A stretch of DNA of 64,000 bases from Arthrobacter sp. AFG7.2 (GTDB lineage Bacteria; Actinomycetota; Actinomycetes; Actinomycetales; Micrococcaceae): the NCBI RefSeq assembly GCF_002892835.1, contig NZ_PJMB01000004.1:124001-188000 (forward strand), given 5' to 3'. Below are positions 22,593 to 32,910 of this stretch, piece by piece. The notes below the pieces were generated by a model, which worked only from the letters and a program-made list of their open reading frames with translations, was not told the DNA's origin and did no database searches. A program made the translations under genes and the position numbers. Each line of letters starts with the position of its first letter. Position 1 is the first letter of the stretch.

Positions 22593-24248
22593 GTGGCCGC
22601 CACGCAAACTCCCGCGAACGGGCACCAGCCCCCGCAGCGGCCCCTCATCATGCGCTTTGCCGCGCGTTCCGACGTCGGCCGGATACGTTCCAAGAACGAC
22701 GATTCCGCGTACGCCGGCCGGCACCTCGCCGTCGTTGCGGACGGTATGGGCGGCCATGCGGGCGGCGACGTCGCCTCTGCTGCCACGGTCCTGGACATGA
22801 TCCACCTGGATCGCGGCGGCTACCACGGCGACGCCGGCACCGTCCTTGCCGACGAAATCCAAACTGCCAACTCCCTGCTGTCCGAACTTGTGCACCAAAA
22901 CCCCAAGCTGGCCGGGATGGGCACCACGGTAACGGCGCTCCTGCTGGCAGAGGGACAACTGCACTTCGCGCACATCGGGGACTCCCGGGCGTACCGTCTG
23001 CGTGACGGTGAATTCAAGCAGGTGAGCGTGGACCACACGTTCGTCCAGCGGCTCATCGACGAAGGCAGGCTGCGCCCGGAAGAGGCCGAGAGCCACCCGC
23101 ACAAGAATGTCCTGATGCGGGTCCTGGGCGATGTTGACGCCAGTCCTGAGCTTGATCTCGACGTCTTGGATGTTCGGCCGGGAGACCGCTGGCTGCTCTG
23201 CTCTGACGGGCTCAACTACGTTGCCGGCCACGCCGTGGAACGGACCGTACGGGAAACCAAGGATCTGCGGGAGTGCGTGGAAACCCTGGTGGACCTCACC
23301 CTTGAAGCCGGCTCTCCGGACAACGTCACGGTCATCATGGTGGAAATCGTCGAAGAAACGCCCGACGACGTCAGTACAGCCGCCGTCGACGTCATTCCTT
23401 CCACAAGTACCGCCGCGGCCGTTCCAGCGGCAGCCCTGAAGGAGACCCCGGAAGAAGCCGGGAACGCTGCAGCCAACGGTGCCGGCGATGCTGGAGCGGG
23501 AGACACTCGGGACGCCGGGCCCGCCAACGGCACCAACGGTTCCGGAGCTGCGGGCGCCACCGACCCCCATCTGGGCGAGCATCTGTCCGCGGAGGTCCTC
23601 CGGGAGGAGCTGGCGTCACGTCCGCACGAACTTGTCGGTGCTGCCGCATCGGCAGCAGAATCAGGGTCCATCCCCACCATCGCCGGGCGCACCGTGGCGC
23701 GCAGGGCAGCCACACTCCTCACCCACAAGGCTGAACGGCCGGGCAATGACGCTGAAGACACCCTCGTTCCGCTTAAACCGCGCCGGTGGGTTACCTGGAC
23801 TATCGCTGCTTCCGTCCTGGTGGTCCTGACTGTGGGTCTCTGGCTGGGCTATGCCTGGACCCAAACCCGCTATTACGTTGGCGAGTCCGATTCACGCGTC
23901 GCCATCTACAACGGCGTGTCCCAGCGTCTTGGCCCCATCGGACTTTCCACCCTTGAGACAGTGACGGAGATCCGGATGGATTCCCTGCCGCCGTTCTCCC
24001 AGCAGCGGGTCCGCCAGACGGTGCCCGCGAACGATCTTTATGATGCCCAGCGGATCGTTAAGAACCTGGAGCTCACCGGAACCACGTCTCCCGAGGAAGA
24101 CTGTGCAACGCCTTCCCCGTCCCCGGGGGCAACCACGTCCGCTCCGGCACCGACGGAATCAGCGGCGCCTGCCCCGGCACCGGATGCGTCTCCTGCGCCG
24201 GCAAGCCCGTCCCCCAGTCCCACCGTCACCTGCGAGGCGGTCCAATGA
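22593..24248 (+). CDS. pstP: PstP: membrane PP2C-type Ser/Thr phosphatase
   Basis: The 551-residue protein starts at GTG. Residues 20-255 form a PP2C phosphatase domain: the metal-binding Asp in DGMGGH (50-55), GDSRAY (129-134), SDGL (204-207) and the SPDN Asp (243). A long Ala/Gly/Pro linker leads to a single membrane helix at about 402-420 and an extracytoplasmic domain ending in a Pro/Ser/Ala-rich tail. It reverses phosphorylation by PknA and PknB. Its stop overlaps the rodA start. Confidence 0.95.
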   Translation: MAATQTPANGHQPPQRPLIMRFAARSDVGRIRSKNDDSAYAGRHLAVVADGMGGHAGGDVASAATVLDMIHLDRGGYHGDAGTVLADEIQTANSLLSELVHQNPKLAGMGTTVTALLLAEGQLHFAHIGDSRAYRLRDGEFKQVSVDHTFVQRLIDEGRLRPEEAESHPHKNVLMRVLGDVDASPELDLDVLDVRPGDRWLLCSDGLNYVAGHAVERTVRETKDLRECVETLVDLTLEAGSPDNVTVIMVEIVEETPDDVSTAAVDVIPSTSTAAAVPAAALKETPEEAGNAAANGAGDAGAGDTRDAGPANGTNGSGAAGATDPHLGEHLSAEVLREELASRPHELVGAAASAAESGSIPTIAGRTVARRAATLLTHKAERPGNDAEDTLVPLKPRRWVTWTIAASVLVVLTVGLWLGYAWTQTRYYVGESDSRVAIYNGVSQRLGPIGLSTLETVTEIRMDSLPPFSQQRVRQTVPANDLYDAQRIVKNLELTGTTSPEEDCATPSPSPGATTSAPAPTESAAPAPAPDASPAPASPSPSPTVTCEAVQ

Positions 24249-25642
24249 GCCAGCTCAGCACCACCCCCAAGCCACGGCGCAACGTTGAACTTGCGCTGCT
24301 CCTGCTGGCCCTCGCAGTGGGCATCGGCGCCAACATGCTGGTGGGCGTGGACCAGGAAAAAGCGTTTGATTCCGATTTCTGGTTCCAGTCAAGCCTCCTC
24401 GCTGTCGCCGCCCTGGTCTTCCACGGCGTCCTCCGCTTTCGCGCAAAGTATGCCGATCCGGTAATACTTCCACTGGTGGTTGCCCTGAATGGCTTGGGGC
24501 TTGCCATGATTCACCGGCTCGACGCTCCGGATGCGGATACCGGCAACAACCAGTTGCGGTGGACCCTCATTGCCATGGCAGTGGCCATCGCGGTGATCTG
24601 GTTCCTCAAGGACCATCGAGTACTCCGCAGGTTCACCTTCATCTCCCTCGCAGCCAGCGCCCTCCTGCTGATCCTGCCGCTCATTCCGGGAATCAGTGCC
24701 GGCGAGATCCTGGGTGCCCGTGTCTGGATCAGGCTCGGACCCATGACCTTCCAGCCGGGTGAAGTCGCAAAGATCACGCTTGCCATATTCTTTGCCGGGT
24801 ATCTGTCGTCCAACCGTGATCTGATCCTGCTTGCCGGCCGAAAAGTCGGGCCACTGCAGTTCCCGCGGTTCAAGGACATGGGACCCATGATTACTGCCTG
24901 GCTAGTGAGTATCGGTGTGCTCATCTTCCAGCGGGACCTTGGCTCTTCGGTGCTCTTCTTCGGCCTGTTCATCGTGATGATCTACGTGGCAACCAGCCGT
25001 ATCAGCTGGGTGGTGATCGGCCTGGCCCTCATTCTCGGCGGCGGATTTGCGGCGTCCCGGGTCTTTTCCCATGTGGAACTTCGGATTAGCGGCTGGCTGA
25101 ACGCCTTCACTCCGGAGGTTTACGGCCGCTCTCCCGGCGGAAGCGGCCAGATCGTGCAGGGCCTCTTCGGGATGGCCAACGGAGGGCTGGTGGGCACCGG
25201 CCTGGGCCAGGGCCGCCCGGACCTGGTCCCGTTCGCCAACAGTGACATGATCATCGCCTCCCTTGGCGAGGAGCTGGGCCTGGTTGGCCTCTTCGCCGTC
25301 GTCCTGATGTACCTGCTGCTTTTCACCCGCGGCTTCCGCGCCGCACTGGGCACGCGGGACGCCTTTGGCAAGCTCCTGGCCTGCGGACTGTCCTTCGCGG
25401 TGGCCCTGCAGTGCTTCGTGGTGATCGGCGGCGTCACGCGCCTGATCCCCCTGACAGGCCTCACAACACCCTTCCTCGCAGCCGGCGGTTCCTCCCTGCT
25501 GGCCAACTGGATCATCGTGGGACTGCTCCTGATGATCTCGCACACGGCACGGGGGCCGGTGGACACCACACCCCTGCGGCCGGGCGAGGCAACGGAATCC
25601 ATGGGCATTGACACTCCAACCGAGGCGGTGAAGCACTCGTGA
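24245..25642 (+). CDS. rodA: RodA/FtsW/SpoVE family peptidoglycan glycosyltransferase
   Basis: The 465-residue polytopic protein is a SEDS-family glycosyltransferase. Many hydrophobic segments surround conserved stretches GARVWIRLGPMTFQPGEVAKI (the WI-x-x-G-P-x-x-FQP-x-E region, about residues 157-177), FQRDLGSSVLFFGLF and FANSDMIIASLGEELGLVG near the C-terminal third. It polymerises lipid II together with the PBP encoded next. Start and stop overlap neighbours by four bases each, so it is tightly coupled to pstP and pbpA. Confidence 0.95.
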   Translation: MSQLSTTPKPRRNVELALLLLALAVGIGANMLVGVDQEKAFDSDFWFQSSLLAVAALVFHGVLRFRAKYADPVILPLVVALNGLGLAMIHRLDAPDADTGNNQLRWTLIAMAVAIAVIWFLKDHRVLRRFTFISLAASALLLILPLIPGISAGEILGARVWIRLGPMTFQPGEVAKITLAIFFAGYLSSNRDLILLAGRKVGPLQFPRFKDMGPMITAWLVSIGVLIFQRDLGSSVLFFGLFIVMIYVATSRISWVVIGLALILGGGFAASRVFSHVELRISGWLNAFTPEVYGRSPGGSGQIVQGLFGMANGGLVGTGLGQGRPDLVPFANSDMIIASLGEELGLVGLFAVVLMYLLLFTRGFRAALGTRDAFGKLLACGLSFAVALQCFVVIGGVTRLIPLTGLTTPFLAAGGSSLLANWIIVGLLLMISHTARGPVDTTPLRPGEATESMGIDTPTEAVKHS

Positions 25643-27099
25643 ACCAGGCAATACGGCACTCATGGGTAGCGGCCATCGCCATGTTCGCCCTGATCTTCGG
25701 TGCCATCAGCTACGTGCAGGTGATCGGCGCGGATGAGCTGAAGGCCAACCCCTGGAACCAGCGCGCCATCCTGCAGAACTACTGCAACGACCGCGGCGCC
25801 ATCATCGTGGGCGGTTCCCCCGTAGCGGAATCGGTGGAAGGCACCTCGGAGACCTGCAAATTCCAGCGCACCTACCCGCAGCCTGAACCGTACGCGGGCA
25901 TCACGGGATACTTCTCCCAGAATTTCGGTGCCACCGGCCTGGAACAGGCCATGGGAGAGGTGCTCACAGGAAACTCAGACCAGCTGTTCCTGGACCGGGT
26001 CGGGCAGCTCTTCCTCGGTAACCAGCCCAAGGGCGCGTCCGTGGAGCTCACCATCGACCCCGAGATCCAGCAGCTCGCGTACAGCCTCATTCCGGACGGG
26101 CAGCGCGGATCGATCGTGGTCACCAACCCCAAGACCGGGGCGATCCTGGCCATGGTGTCCAAACCCTCCTACGATCCCAACCAGATCGCCACCCAGGATC
26201 CCGACGCCGAAACCGCCAACATCAATGAACTCCTCAAGGTTCCGGGCATCAACCTGAATCCGAATGTCAGCGGACCCACCGGAGAACTCCTGGCACCGGG
26301 TTCCGTCTACAAACTGGTGGATACAGCCGCCGCCCTGGCTTCCGGAAAGTACAACAAGGACAGCGTGCTCCCCAACCCGGCGCAGATGCCGTTCGAGGGC
26401 ATCCAGTACACGCTGCCCAACTATGCGGGCGGCAACTGCTACACCCGGGACACGGCGGGCTTCGCCTTCGCGCTGCAGCAGTCCTGCAACACCCCGTTCG
26501 CCAGCATCGCCCTGGACCTGGGGCGCGACGCCATCGCAGAGCAGGCCGAAAAGTTTGGATTCGGCGAGGACATGGGTGACCAGCTCAAGCTCGACTATGC
26601 GCGGGGCAACGGTTTCCCCGATGACCTGGACGCCCCGGGCCTCGCCCAGTCGGCCATCGGCCAGAAGGACGTGCGGGCCACCCCGCTGCAGGTTGCACTG
26701 ATGACTGCCGCCATTGCCAACGACGGCGTCCAGATGCGGCCCAACCTGATCAAGGCGCTCCGCTCTCCGGACCTGCGCGTGATCGACGAACCTCAGCCCC
26801 AGCAGTTGCGCACCTCCACCACACCGGAGATCGCCAACCAGATCACCGAGTGGATGGTCAGTGCCGTCAGTGAAGGCATCGCAAACCGGGCGGCCGTCCC
26901 TGGTGTGCAGGTGGCGGGCAAGACAGGAACCGCGGAACTCGGGAACGGGACCAACAACTCCTGGTTCACCGGCTTCGCGCCGGCCAACAACCCGCAGGTG
27001 GGTGTCACGATCGTCATGGAAGGCGTGGATATCACCACCGGAGCCCAGCTAACCAGTCCGAATGCGAAAAGAATCTTTGAGGCGGTGTTGAATAAGTGA
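25639..27099 (+). CDS. pbpA: PbpA: class B penicillin-binding protein (transpeptidase)
   Basis: The 486-residue protein starts at GTG. It has one N-terminal membrane anchor (about residues 9-30), a short dimerisation region and a transpeptidase domain with all three motifs: Ser222-x-x-Lys225 (GSVYK), Ser282-Cys283-Asn284 and Lys428-Thr429-Gly430. It cross-links peptidoglycan outside the membrane, working with RodA. Overlaps with both neighbours keep it in the operon. Confidence 0.95.
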   Translation: MNQAIRHSWVAAIAMFALIFGAISYVQVIGADELKANPWNQRAILQNYCNDRGAIIVGGSPVAESVEGTSETCKFQRTYPQPEPYAGITGYFSQNFGATGLEQAMGEVLTGNSDQLFLDRVGQLFLGNQPKGASVELTIDPEIQQLAYSLIPDGQRGSIVVTNPKTGAILAMVSKPSYDPNQIATQDPDAETANINELLKVPGINLNPNVSGPTGELLAPGSVYKLVDTAAALASGKYNKDSVLPNPAQMPFEGIQYTLPNYAGGNCYTRDTAGFAFALQQSCNTPFASIALDLGRDAIAEQAEKFGFGEDMGDQLKLDYARGNGFPDDLDAPGLAQSAIGQKDVRATPLQVALMTAAIANDGVQMRPNLIKALRSPDLRVIDEPQPQQLRTSTTPEIANQITEWMVSAVSEGIANRAAVPGVQVAGKTGTAELGNGTNNSWFTGFAPANNPQVGVTIVMEGVDITTGAQLTSPNAKRIFEAVLNK

Positions 27100-28835
27100 G
27101 GCCTACAACCGGAATCACCCTCGGCGGGAGATTCCAGCTGACCACGCGGATCGCGATCGGCGGGATGGGCGAAGTCTGGAAAGCGAAAGACCTCGTCCTG
27201 GGCCGGATCGTCGCCATCAAGGTGCTGAAAGAGGAGTACACGGGGGATCCCGGCTTCCTTCAGCGTTTTCGTGCTGAGGCCCGCCATACAGCGCTCCTTA
27301 ACCACATAGGCATTGCCAACGTCTTCGACTATGGCGAGGAGGAAGGCTCCGCCTACCTGGTCATGGAGCTGGTCCCCGGCCAGCCGCTGAGCAGCATCAT
27401 CGAGCATGAGCAGGTCCTGTCACCGGACCGCACGCTCTCCATCATCGCGCAGACCGCCCGTGCCCTCGCCGTTGCCCACGCGCAGGGCCTGGTGCACCGT
27501 GATGTGAAGCCGGGCAACCTCCTGATCACCCCTGACGGACGGGTCAAGGTCACCGACTTCGGCATTGCCCGTCTCGCCAACCAGGTGCCTTTGACCCAGA
27601 CCGGACAGGTGATGGGCACTGCACAGTATCTCGCCCCTGAGCAGGCCACCGGGCAAACCGCCACTGGTTCATCCGACATCTACGCGCTCGGCGTCATCGG
27701 TTACGAGTGCCTCACCGGCCACCGGCCCTTCACCGGTGAGTCGCAGATCGCCATTGCCCTGGCACAGGTCAATGACGCACCGCCGCCACTGCCGGAGACA
27801 CTTCCCGTGCCGGTGCGTGCCCTCCTCATGTCCATGCTGGCCAAGGACCCCGGGAACCGGCCGGAGAACGCGATCAAGCTGGCGGAGGCAGCCGAGGCCA
27901 TCCGCAACGGTGACATCAGTGCCGCCCGCGCAGCTGTTCCCGGCATGCTCCTCTTCGACGGCGTCGAGACCGGGCCCATTACCGCCCCCGTGGACACCGC
28001 CACGGCACCTACCGGTGTCATCGGTGCGCAGCGGGATGATTCCCCCGCTGCAACTTCTGCTCTGCCCGTGCTTGGTGCGGGCGCAGCCGGCACCGCTGCA
28101 GGAGCAGCTGCCGGGGCAGCCGCAGCGGATACCGGGGCACGCCAGGGTGCCCTTGCCCGGGCCAACGCACTCGCCGCGGAGCGCAAGTGGGTTCCGGAAG
28201 AATCAACGTACGACGACGAGCCCGCCGATGAGCCCCAGCGCAAGGGGCGCAGTCCATGGACGTGGCCCCTGATCGCCCTGATCCTGCTGCTTCTGTTCGC
28301 ATTGGTGGGTTTCTTCCTTAGCCAGCGGGGAATCCTGTTCCCCTCCAACGACCCCACATCGGCGGTGACCACAAGCAGCCCGCAGACCAGCAGCGCCAGC
28401 CCCACCAGGACCTCGCAGGCACCCACGCCCACCCGAGACACGCCTACGCCAACGCCCGAACCAACCCAGGAACTGGTCAACGTCATCCCTGCCGCCTACC
28501 TGGGCAAGGACTACCGGCAGGTCCAGGCCGAACTGGCCGCCCTGGGGTTCGCCGTAACCGTCGTTCCGGAGGAAAGCACTGCCGCTGCACCGGGAAGGGT
28601 GTTGGAGCTGAACCCGACGGGCGCTCTGCCTGAAGGATCGCCTATCACTGTTATCTATGCTGTGGCTCCTGAGCCCGAGCCCACCACGTCCTCTCCAGCT
28701 CCGGCTCCGGCTCCTACAACAGCTCCTGCAACCGCGCCCACCACCTCATCCGTGGCTGCGCCCACCGTAGCGTCGTCCCTGCCTGCCTGCACTGGCGACC
28801 AGGTGCCCGGAACGTCACCAACCTGCAGCCAGTAG
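27096..28835 (+). CDS. pknA: PknA-position Ser/Thr protein kinase with one PASTA domain
   Basis: The 579-residue protein begins at GTG overlapping the pbpA stop. The kinase domain (about residues 11-270) has the glycine loop GGMGEVW, the ATP Lys42, HRDVKPGN (catalytic Asp136) and DFG (154-156). An Ala-rich juxtamembrane linker precedes one membrane helix (about 386-410). Outside the membrane a Ser/Thr/Pro-rich stretch leads to a single PASTA-like domain (about 458-530) and another Pro/Thr-rich tail. Mycobacterial PknA lacks PASTA domains, so the domain layout differs from that reference. It should phosphorylate division and wall-synthesis proteins. Confidence 0.93.
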   Translation: MRPTTGITLGGRFQLTTRIAIGGMGEVWKAKDLVLGRIVAIKVLKEEYTGDPGFLQRFRAEARHTALLNHIGIANVFDYGEEEGSAYLVMELVPGQPLSSIIEHEQVLSPDRTLSIIAQTARALAVAHAQGLVHRDVKPGNLLITPDGRVKVTDFGIARLANQVPLTQTGQVMGTAQYLAPEQATGQTATGSSDIYALGVIGYECLTGHRPFTGESQIAIALAQVNDAPPPLPETLPVPVRALLMSMLAKDPGNRPENAIKLAEAAEAIRNGDISAARAAVPGMLLFDGVETGPITAPVDTATAPTGVIGAQRDDSPAATSALPVLGAGAAGTAAGAAAGAAAADTGARQGALARANALAAERKWVPEESTYDDEPADEPQRKGRSPWTWPLIALILLLLFALVGFFLSQRGILFPSNDPTSAVTTSSPQTSSASPTRTSQAPTPTRDTPTPTPEPTQELVNVIPAAYLGKDYRQVQAELAALGFAVTVVPEESTAAAPGRVLELNPTGALPEGSPITVIYAVAPEPEPTTSSPAPAPAPTTAPATAPTTSSVAAPTVASSLPACTGDQVPGTSPTCSQ

Positions 28836-28850
28836 CCGCCAGGACATCCC

Positions 28851-30815
28851 ATGAACGAGTCACCGCGCGCCCCGTTGCACCGTGAGGACAGCCTCCCGGT
28901 GGATAACCGCCGTGTCCTGAGCGGCCGCTACGAACTGGGCGGCCTGATCGGCCGCGGAGGCATGGCGGACGTATACAGAGGGGTTGATACCCGCCTCGGA
29001 CGGACGGTCGCCATCAAGCTGCTGCGGCCGGAGATGGCGCGCGATCCGCAGTTCCAGGCCCGGTTCAAGCGTGAAGCACAGGCGGTGGCTGCCCTCAACC
29101 ATTCCTCCATCGTTGCCATCTACGACACCGGCGAGCACCTTGTCCACGACGGCGCAGAGGACAACCTCCGGGTCCCCTACATCGTGATGGAATTCGTGGA
29201 GGGCAAGACCATCCGCGACCTGATCCGTGCCCATGACGTCACCATCGACCAGGCGATTGATTACTGCCTGGGGGTCCTGGGTGCCCTCGAGTACAGCCAC
29301 AAGGCCGGCATCGTCCACCGGGACATCAAACCGGCCAATGTGATGTACTGCGAAAGCACCGATTCAGTAAAGGTCATGGATTTCGGGATCGCCCGGGCCA
29401 TCGCCGATTCATCGGCCACCATGACCCAGACGCAGGCCGTCGTAGGCACCGCGCAGTATCTGTCTCCCGAACAGGCCCGCGGTGAGACGGTGGACGCGCG
29501 GAGCGATCTCTACTCCGCAGCCTGCCTGCTGTATGAAATGCTCACGTCCCGGCCGCCGTTCATCGGTGACAGCCCGGTATCCGTGGCCTACCAGCATGTC
29601 CGGGAAATTCCGGAACCGGCGAGCAGCGTGAATCCCCAGGTCTCGCCGGCCCTGGACAGTGTCCTGGCAAAGGCCCTGCAGAAAAACCGTGATGACCGCT
29701 TCCAGGATGCGGCTGCCTTCCGTCGTGCCCTGCGGGCTGCACGGTCGGGGGTGCCGGTTGCTGCCGTGCCGTTCTCGGAAGCGCCAACAGATCCCAACGA
29801 CCACGTCCCGGCGCCATCGGCGCCCGCTACCGAAGCGTTCGCCGCTGCCGGGGCGGGTTTCCTGGACGAGGCCCCTACCGGCCGGCTCTCCGCAACACCC
29901 GCTTCTGCCGGTGACCGCGGCCCTGTGGTCCCCTTGCTGGCAGACGTCGACGCAGGGGGGCCAACGGACGGCCTGCCACTTGGCCTGCCCCCGGAACGGG
30001 AACGGAGTCCCCGCCAGAAGTCCCGCCGTCGCGCCTGGATTACCACCTTGGTGATTTTCACCCTGCTCATCCTTGCCGGTGGCGCACTGTGGGTGTACAG
30101 CATCGTGAACCGTCCTGAGCCGGTAGTGCCCAAAGTCCAGATCCCTGCAGTAGCTTCAATGACGGAGTCGGCAGCGCTGCAGGAGCTGTATCAGTCGGAC
30201 CTCGAACCAAGGATTGTCCGCCGGCAGCACGAAACAGTTCCGAAGGGCATAGCGATCGGCACGGACCCTGCTACCGGCGCGTCGGTGGATCCCGGGGCCG
30301 AGGTGGTCCTCAATGTTTCCGAAGGGCCCAGCGCCGTGATGATCCCGGAAAGCCTTCCGGGCAAGACGGAAGCTGCAGCCAGGGATATCCTGCGGCAAAG
30401 CGGACTGGCAGGGGCACCCTCCACGACCACGGCCAACAGTGCCACGGTACCTGCAGGAATTGTCATCACCACCAGCCCCGCGCCCGGTCAGATGGTCGGC
30501 GTCGGAACCAGCGTTGAACTGGTGGTATCCACGGGCAAGGTCGCCGTTCCTGAACTGCGCGGGCGGACCCGGGAAGAGGCAGAGGCGGCCTTGAAGGAAC
30601 TAAGCCTGGTGCCCGCAGTGGTTGAAGCGGAGAACGCCCAGGTGGAGCCGGGAAGGGTGACTGACCAGAGCGATCCGGCCAACGCCGCGGTGGAGCAGGG
30701 CAAAACCGTTACCATCGTGGTGGCCAAGGCCCCGCCACCGCCTCCTCCTCCGCCAAGCCCGGAGCCGACCCCCACGCCCTCGCCCACATCCACCAAGAAG
30801 GATGATGATGACTGA
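28851..30815 (+). CDS. pknB: PknB: Ser/Thr protein kinase with three PASTA domains
   Basis: The 654-residue protein has a kinase domain at about residues 26-295 (glycine loop GRGGMADVYRG, Lys56, HRDIKPAN with Asp158, DFG 177-179, activation loop with TMTQTQAVVGT). It has one membrane helix at about 396-416 and three consecutive PASTA repeats at about 425-628, ending in a poly-proline run and an acidic tail. PASTA domains sense muropeptides or lipid II. It is the last gene of the operon, 15 bp after pknA, and converges with the amidotransferase gene 20 bp away. Confidence 0.95.
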   Translation: MNESPRAPLHREDSLPVDNRRVLSGRYELGGLIGRGGMADVYRGVDTRLGRTVAIKLLRPEMARDPQFQARFKREAQAVAALNHSSIVAIYDTGEHLVHDGAEDNLRVPYIVMEFVEGKTIRDLIRAHDVTIDQAIDYCLGVLGALEYSHKAGIVHRDIKPANVMYCESTDSVKVMDFGIARAIADSSATMTQTQAVVGTAQYLSPEQARGETVDARSDLYSAACLLYEMLTSRPPFIGDSPVSVAYQHVREIPEPASSVNPQVSPALDSVLAKALQKNRDDRFQDAAAFRRALRAARSGVPVAAVPFSEAPTDPNDHVPAPSAPATEAFAAAGAGFLDEAPTGRLSATPASAGDRGPVVPLLADVDAGGPTDGLPLGLPPERERSPRQKSRRRAWITTLVIFTLLILAGGALWVYSIVNRPEPVVPKVQIPAVASMTESAALQELYQSDLEPRIVRRQHETVPKGIAIGTDPATGASVDPGAEVVLNVSEGPSAVMIPESLPGKTEAAARDILRQSGLAGAPSTTTANSATVPAGIVITTSPAPGQMVGVGTSVELVVSTGKVAVPELRGRTREEAEAALKELSLVPAVVEAENAQVEPGRVTDQSDPANAAVEQGKTVTIVVAKAPPPPPPPPSPEPTPTPSPTSTKKDDDD

Positions 30816-30835
30816 CCGGCAGTCGGTGCAGCAAA

Positions 30836-31477
30836 TCAGTGCTGGATGAGCGGGCTCAGTGTGGCTGCCCGGGCGGCTGCGCCTTTCATTCCCAGCGATT
30901 CAAGCCAGTTGCCCAGCATCTGGTAACCGCCCTCCGTCAGAACCGACTCTGGATGGAACTGCACGCCGCACAGCGGCGCGGTCCGGTGCTGTAGTCCCAT
31001 CACCACGCCTGAAGCAGTCTCCGCCGTCACCTCAAGGACGTCGGGAATGGATTCGCGGACGGCTGCCAGTGAGTGGTACCGGGTGGCCGTGACGGGAGAG
31101 GGCAGGCCGGAAAAGACGCTGGTGCCGATGTGCTGCACCAGGGACGTTTTGCCGTGCATGAGCTCCGGGGCGTGCGTGACCTTCCCGCCGAAGGCCTCCG
31201 CCAGTGCCTGGTGCCCCAGGCAGACGCCGAACATTGGGACACTGTTCTCGCCGCACCACTTGATCAGTTCAATGCACACGCCGGCTTCTGCGGGGTTGCC
31301 GGGACCGGGTGAGATCAGCACGCCGTCGCGCGTGCCGGCCAGTTCAATGGCTTCGGCCAGTGTGACGTCGTCATTGCGGACAACCGTGGTTTCCGCGCCG
31401 AGTTCCTGGAGGTAGCCCACCAGGGTGTAAACGAAGCTGTCGTAGTTATCCACCACGAGGATTTTTGTTGTGGTCAT
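30836..31477 (-). CDS. trpG: Glutamine amidotransferase component II (anthranilate/aminodeoxychorismate synthase)
   Basis: The 213-residue class I glutamine amidotransferase has catalytic Cys86 (GVCLGHQALAEAFGG), His175 and Glu177 (QFHPES) and the oxyanion SPGPGNP. It supplies ammonia to TrpE or PabB; no such partner lies in the window, so trpG versus pabA cannot be settled. The same gene faces pknB in mycobacteria. The ATG at 31477 overlaps the stop of the 56-residue membrane protein (ATGA). Confidence 0.92.
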   Translation of the reverse strand: MTTTKILVVDNYDSFVYTLVGYLQELGAETTVVRNDDVTLAEAIELAGTRDGVLISPGPGNPAEAGVCIELIKWCGENSVPMFGVCLGHQALAEAFGGKVTHAPELMHGKTSLVQHIGTSVFSGLPSPVTATRYHSLAAVRESIPDVLEVTAETASGVVMGLQHRTAPLCGVQFHPESVLTEGGYQMLGNWLESLGMKGAAARAATLSPLIQH

Positions 31478-31644
31478 GGCTGGCTTGCTGCACCAATCGT
31501 TGAGTCGGTGAATTGGGTGTAGTGGGACATCCAGGGAAATAGGAACTGAACCATCAATACCAGTGCGGCGGCGATGAGCACCAATGAAGTGACGATCCGC
31601 AGCCAGAGCGGTCCCGGAAGGTGGCGGAAGATCCAGCCGTACAT
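31474..31644 (-). CDS. Small 56-residue membrane protein, unknown function
   Basis: Translation from ATG 31644 gives a 56-residue peptide starting MYGWIFRHLPGPLWLR. It has one strong membrane helix (about residues 17-40, ending FLFPW) and a short Ser/Thr/Gln-rich tail. The gene lies 2 bp after the sortase gene and its stop overlaps the amidotransferase start (ATGA), so it is translated as part of that operon. I do not recognise a named family. Confidence 0.72.
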   Translation of the reverse strand: MYGWIFRHLPGPLWLRIVTSLVLIAAALVLMVQFLFPWMSHYTQFTDSTIGAASQP

Positions 31645-31646
31645 GC

Positions 31647-32435
31647 TCAGCCCTTTCCAACCGCAGCAGCCACCTGGTCCGCGATTTCCGCAGGAGGGCC
31701 TGCGGACGCCGGGCGCCAGCTGTCCAGGAGGGAATAGGCAATGATGCGTTCTTCGGCTCCGAAGCGCGGGTTGCAACTGGTCATCGTCAGGTATCTTTCA
31801 GTGGGGACGGCCCCCGGGAGGGTAGGCACCGGCTCCAGGACATCGGTTCGCGAGGGCATAACGATCTGGTTGTTCCGGAAGACATAGACGTAGTAACCGT
31901 CCCTTGTCTGGACGTAGATCTTGTCCCCGGGGACCAATGTGTGGATGTTGTCCAGGACGGCGCCGTGGGTTTGGCGGTGGCCTGCCACCGCAAAGTTTCC
32001 AACAGCACCCGGCATGGCAGTGGTGCCGTAATGTCCCAGCCCCAAGGTATCCAGCACGTCGCTGGTTGTTCCCTCCACGATGGGCCTGGTGTAGTTCGGG
32101 CCGAACCGGGGGATATACATGATGCCGATGGTTCCGGCATGGCCGGGAGCTGCGGACACCACGGGATCGCCAAATTCTTCCCCGGTAACAGCAGGCGCGG
32201 AAGCGTCCGGTGAGGCGGGGGGAGCACCGCCGAGATCCTGCGCGAATTCCTTGATCACTTCGCTCTGCCTGGCGTCGGATTCCACGTTGGTCCACCACAG
32301 CTGCCAGGCAACGAACAGCAGGAGGATGATGCCGGCGGTGATCAGCAGCTCACCGACGATCTGGACGGTCCCGCGCAGAATAACGACGCCGGCAGGCGGC
32401 GCAGCGGCTTGCCTCGCCTTCTCCTGCAACACCAC
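31647..32435 (-). CDS. Class E sortase
   Basis: The 262-residue protein (GTG 32435, preceded by GAGGAG) has a membrane helix near residues 24-47. Its sortase domain carries catalytic His153 (VAGHRQTHG), Cys221 (LTMTSCNPRFG) and Arg230. The SCNP motif after a beta strand and the position beside crgA and trpG fit actinobacterial class E sortases, which attach LAxTG-type surface proteins to peptidoglycan. No substrate with a sorting signal is visible in this window. Confidence 0.9.
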   Translation of the reverse strand: MVLQEKARQAAAPPAGVVILRGTVQIVGELLITAGIILLLFVAWQLWWTNVESDARQSEVIKEFAQDLGGAPPASPDASAPAVTGEEFGDPVVSAAPGHAGTIGIMYIPRFGPNYTRPIVEGTTSDVLDTLGLGHYGTTAMPGAVGNFAVAGHRQTHGAVLDNIHTLVPGDKIYVQTRDGYYVYVFRNNQIVMPSRTDVLEPVPTLPGAVPTERYLTMTSCNPRFGAEERIIAYSLLDSWRPASAGPPAEIADQVAAAVGKG

Positions 32436-32609
32436 GCGTTCTCCTCGGGGCGGTTCCAACGGGCACCGGCGGCCCATGAACTACGGCTAGAATTGGCTGC
32501 TAGTAAGAATCCAGATTTGACCAAGATCGCGCAGACCGCTGGCAATTTCCTTCTTGCAGGATACCAAGCCCGGGACGCCGAGCTTGCCTCAGCCCGCCAA
32601 GGAGAGCCA

Positions 32610-32861
32610 GTGCCCGAGTCAAAGCCGCGCAAGAAGACTGCCAGCACCGCCCAGCAGGCTTCTTCCCAGACGTACAAGCCCAATCCTGTGTGGTTCAAGC
32701 CCGTGATGTTTGGCCTGATGCTCATCGGCCTCTTCTGGATCATCACTTTTTACATCAGTGAAGGCCGCTTTCCCGTCCAGGCCTGGGAGTCATGGAATAT
32801 TGTGGCCGGTTTCGGCATCGCCATCGTGGGCTTCCTGATGACTACCCGCTGGCGCTCCTGA
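32610..32861 (+). CDS. crgA: CrgA cell division protein
   Basis: The 83-residue protein starts at GTG 32610 after AAGGAG. A basic N-terminal segment (ESKPRKKTAS) precedes two membrane helices (about residues 31-50 and 60-78) with NPVWFKPVMFGLM between, the conserved CrgA core. CrgA regulates FtsZ-ring and septal wall synthesis and interacts with PBPs in actinobacteria. It is divergent from the sortase operon. Confidence 0.93.
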   Translation: MPESKPRKKTASTAQQASSQTYKPNPVWFKPVMFGLMLIGLFWIITFYISEGRFPVQAWESWNIVAGFGIAIVGFLMTTRWRS

Positions 32862-32910
32862 ATCCAGCGTAGCCCCGCCGCAAGACCCCGCCTCCGCCAA
32901 GGAGAAACGC

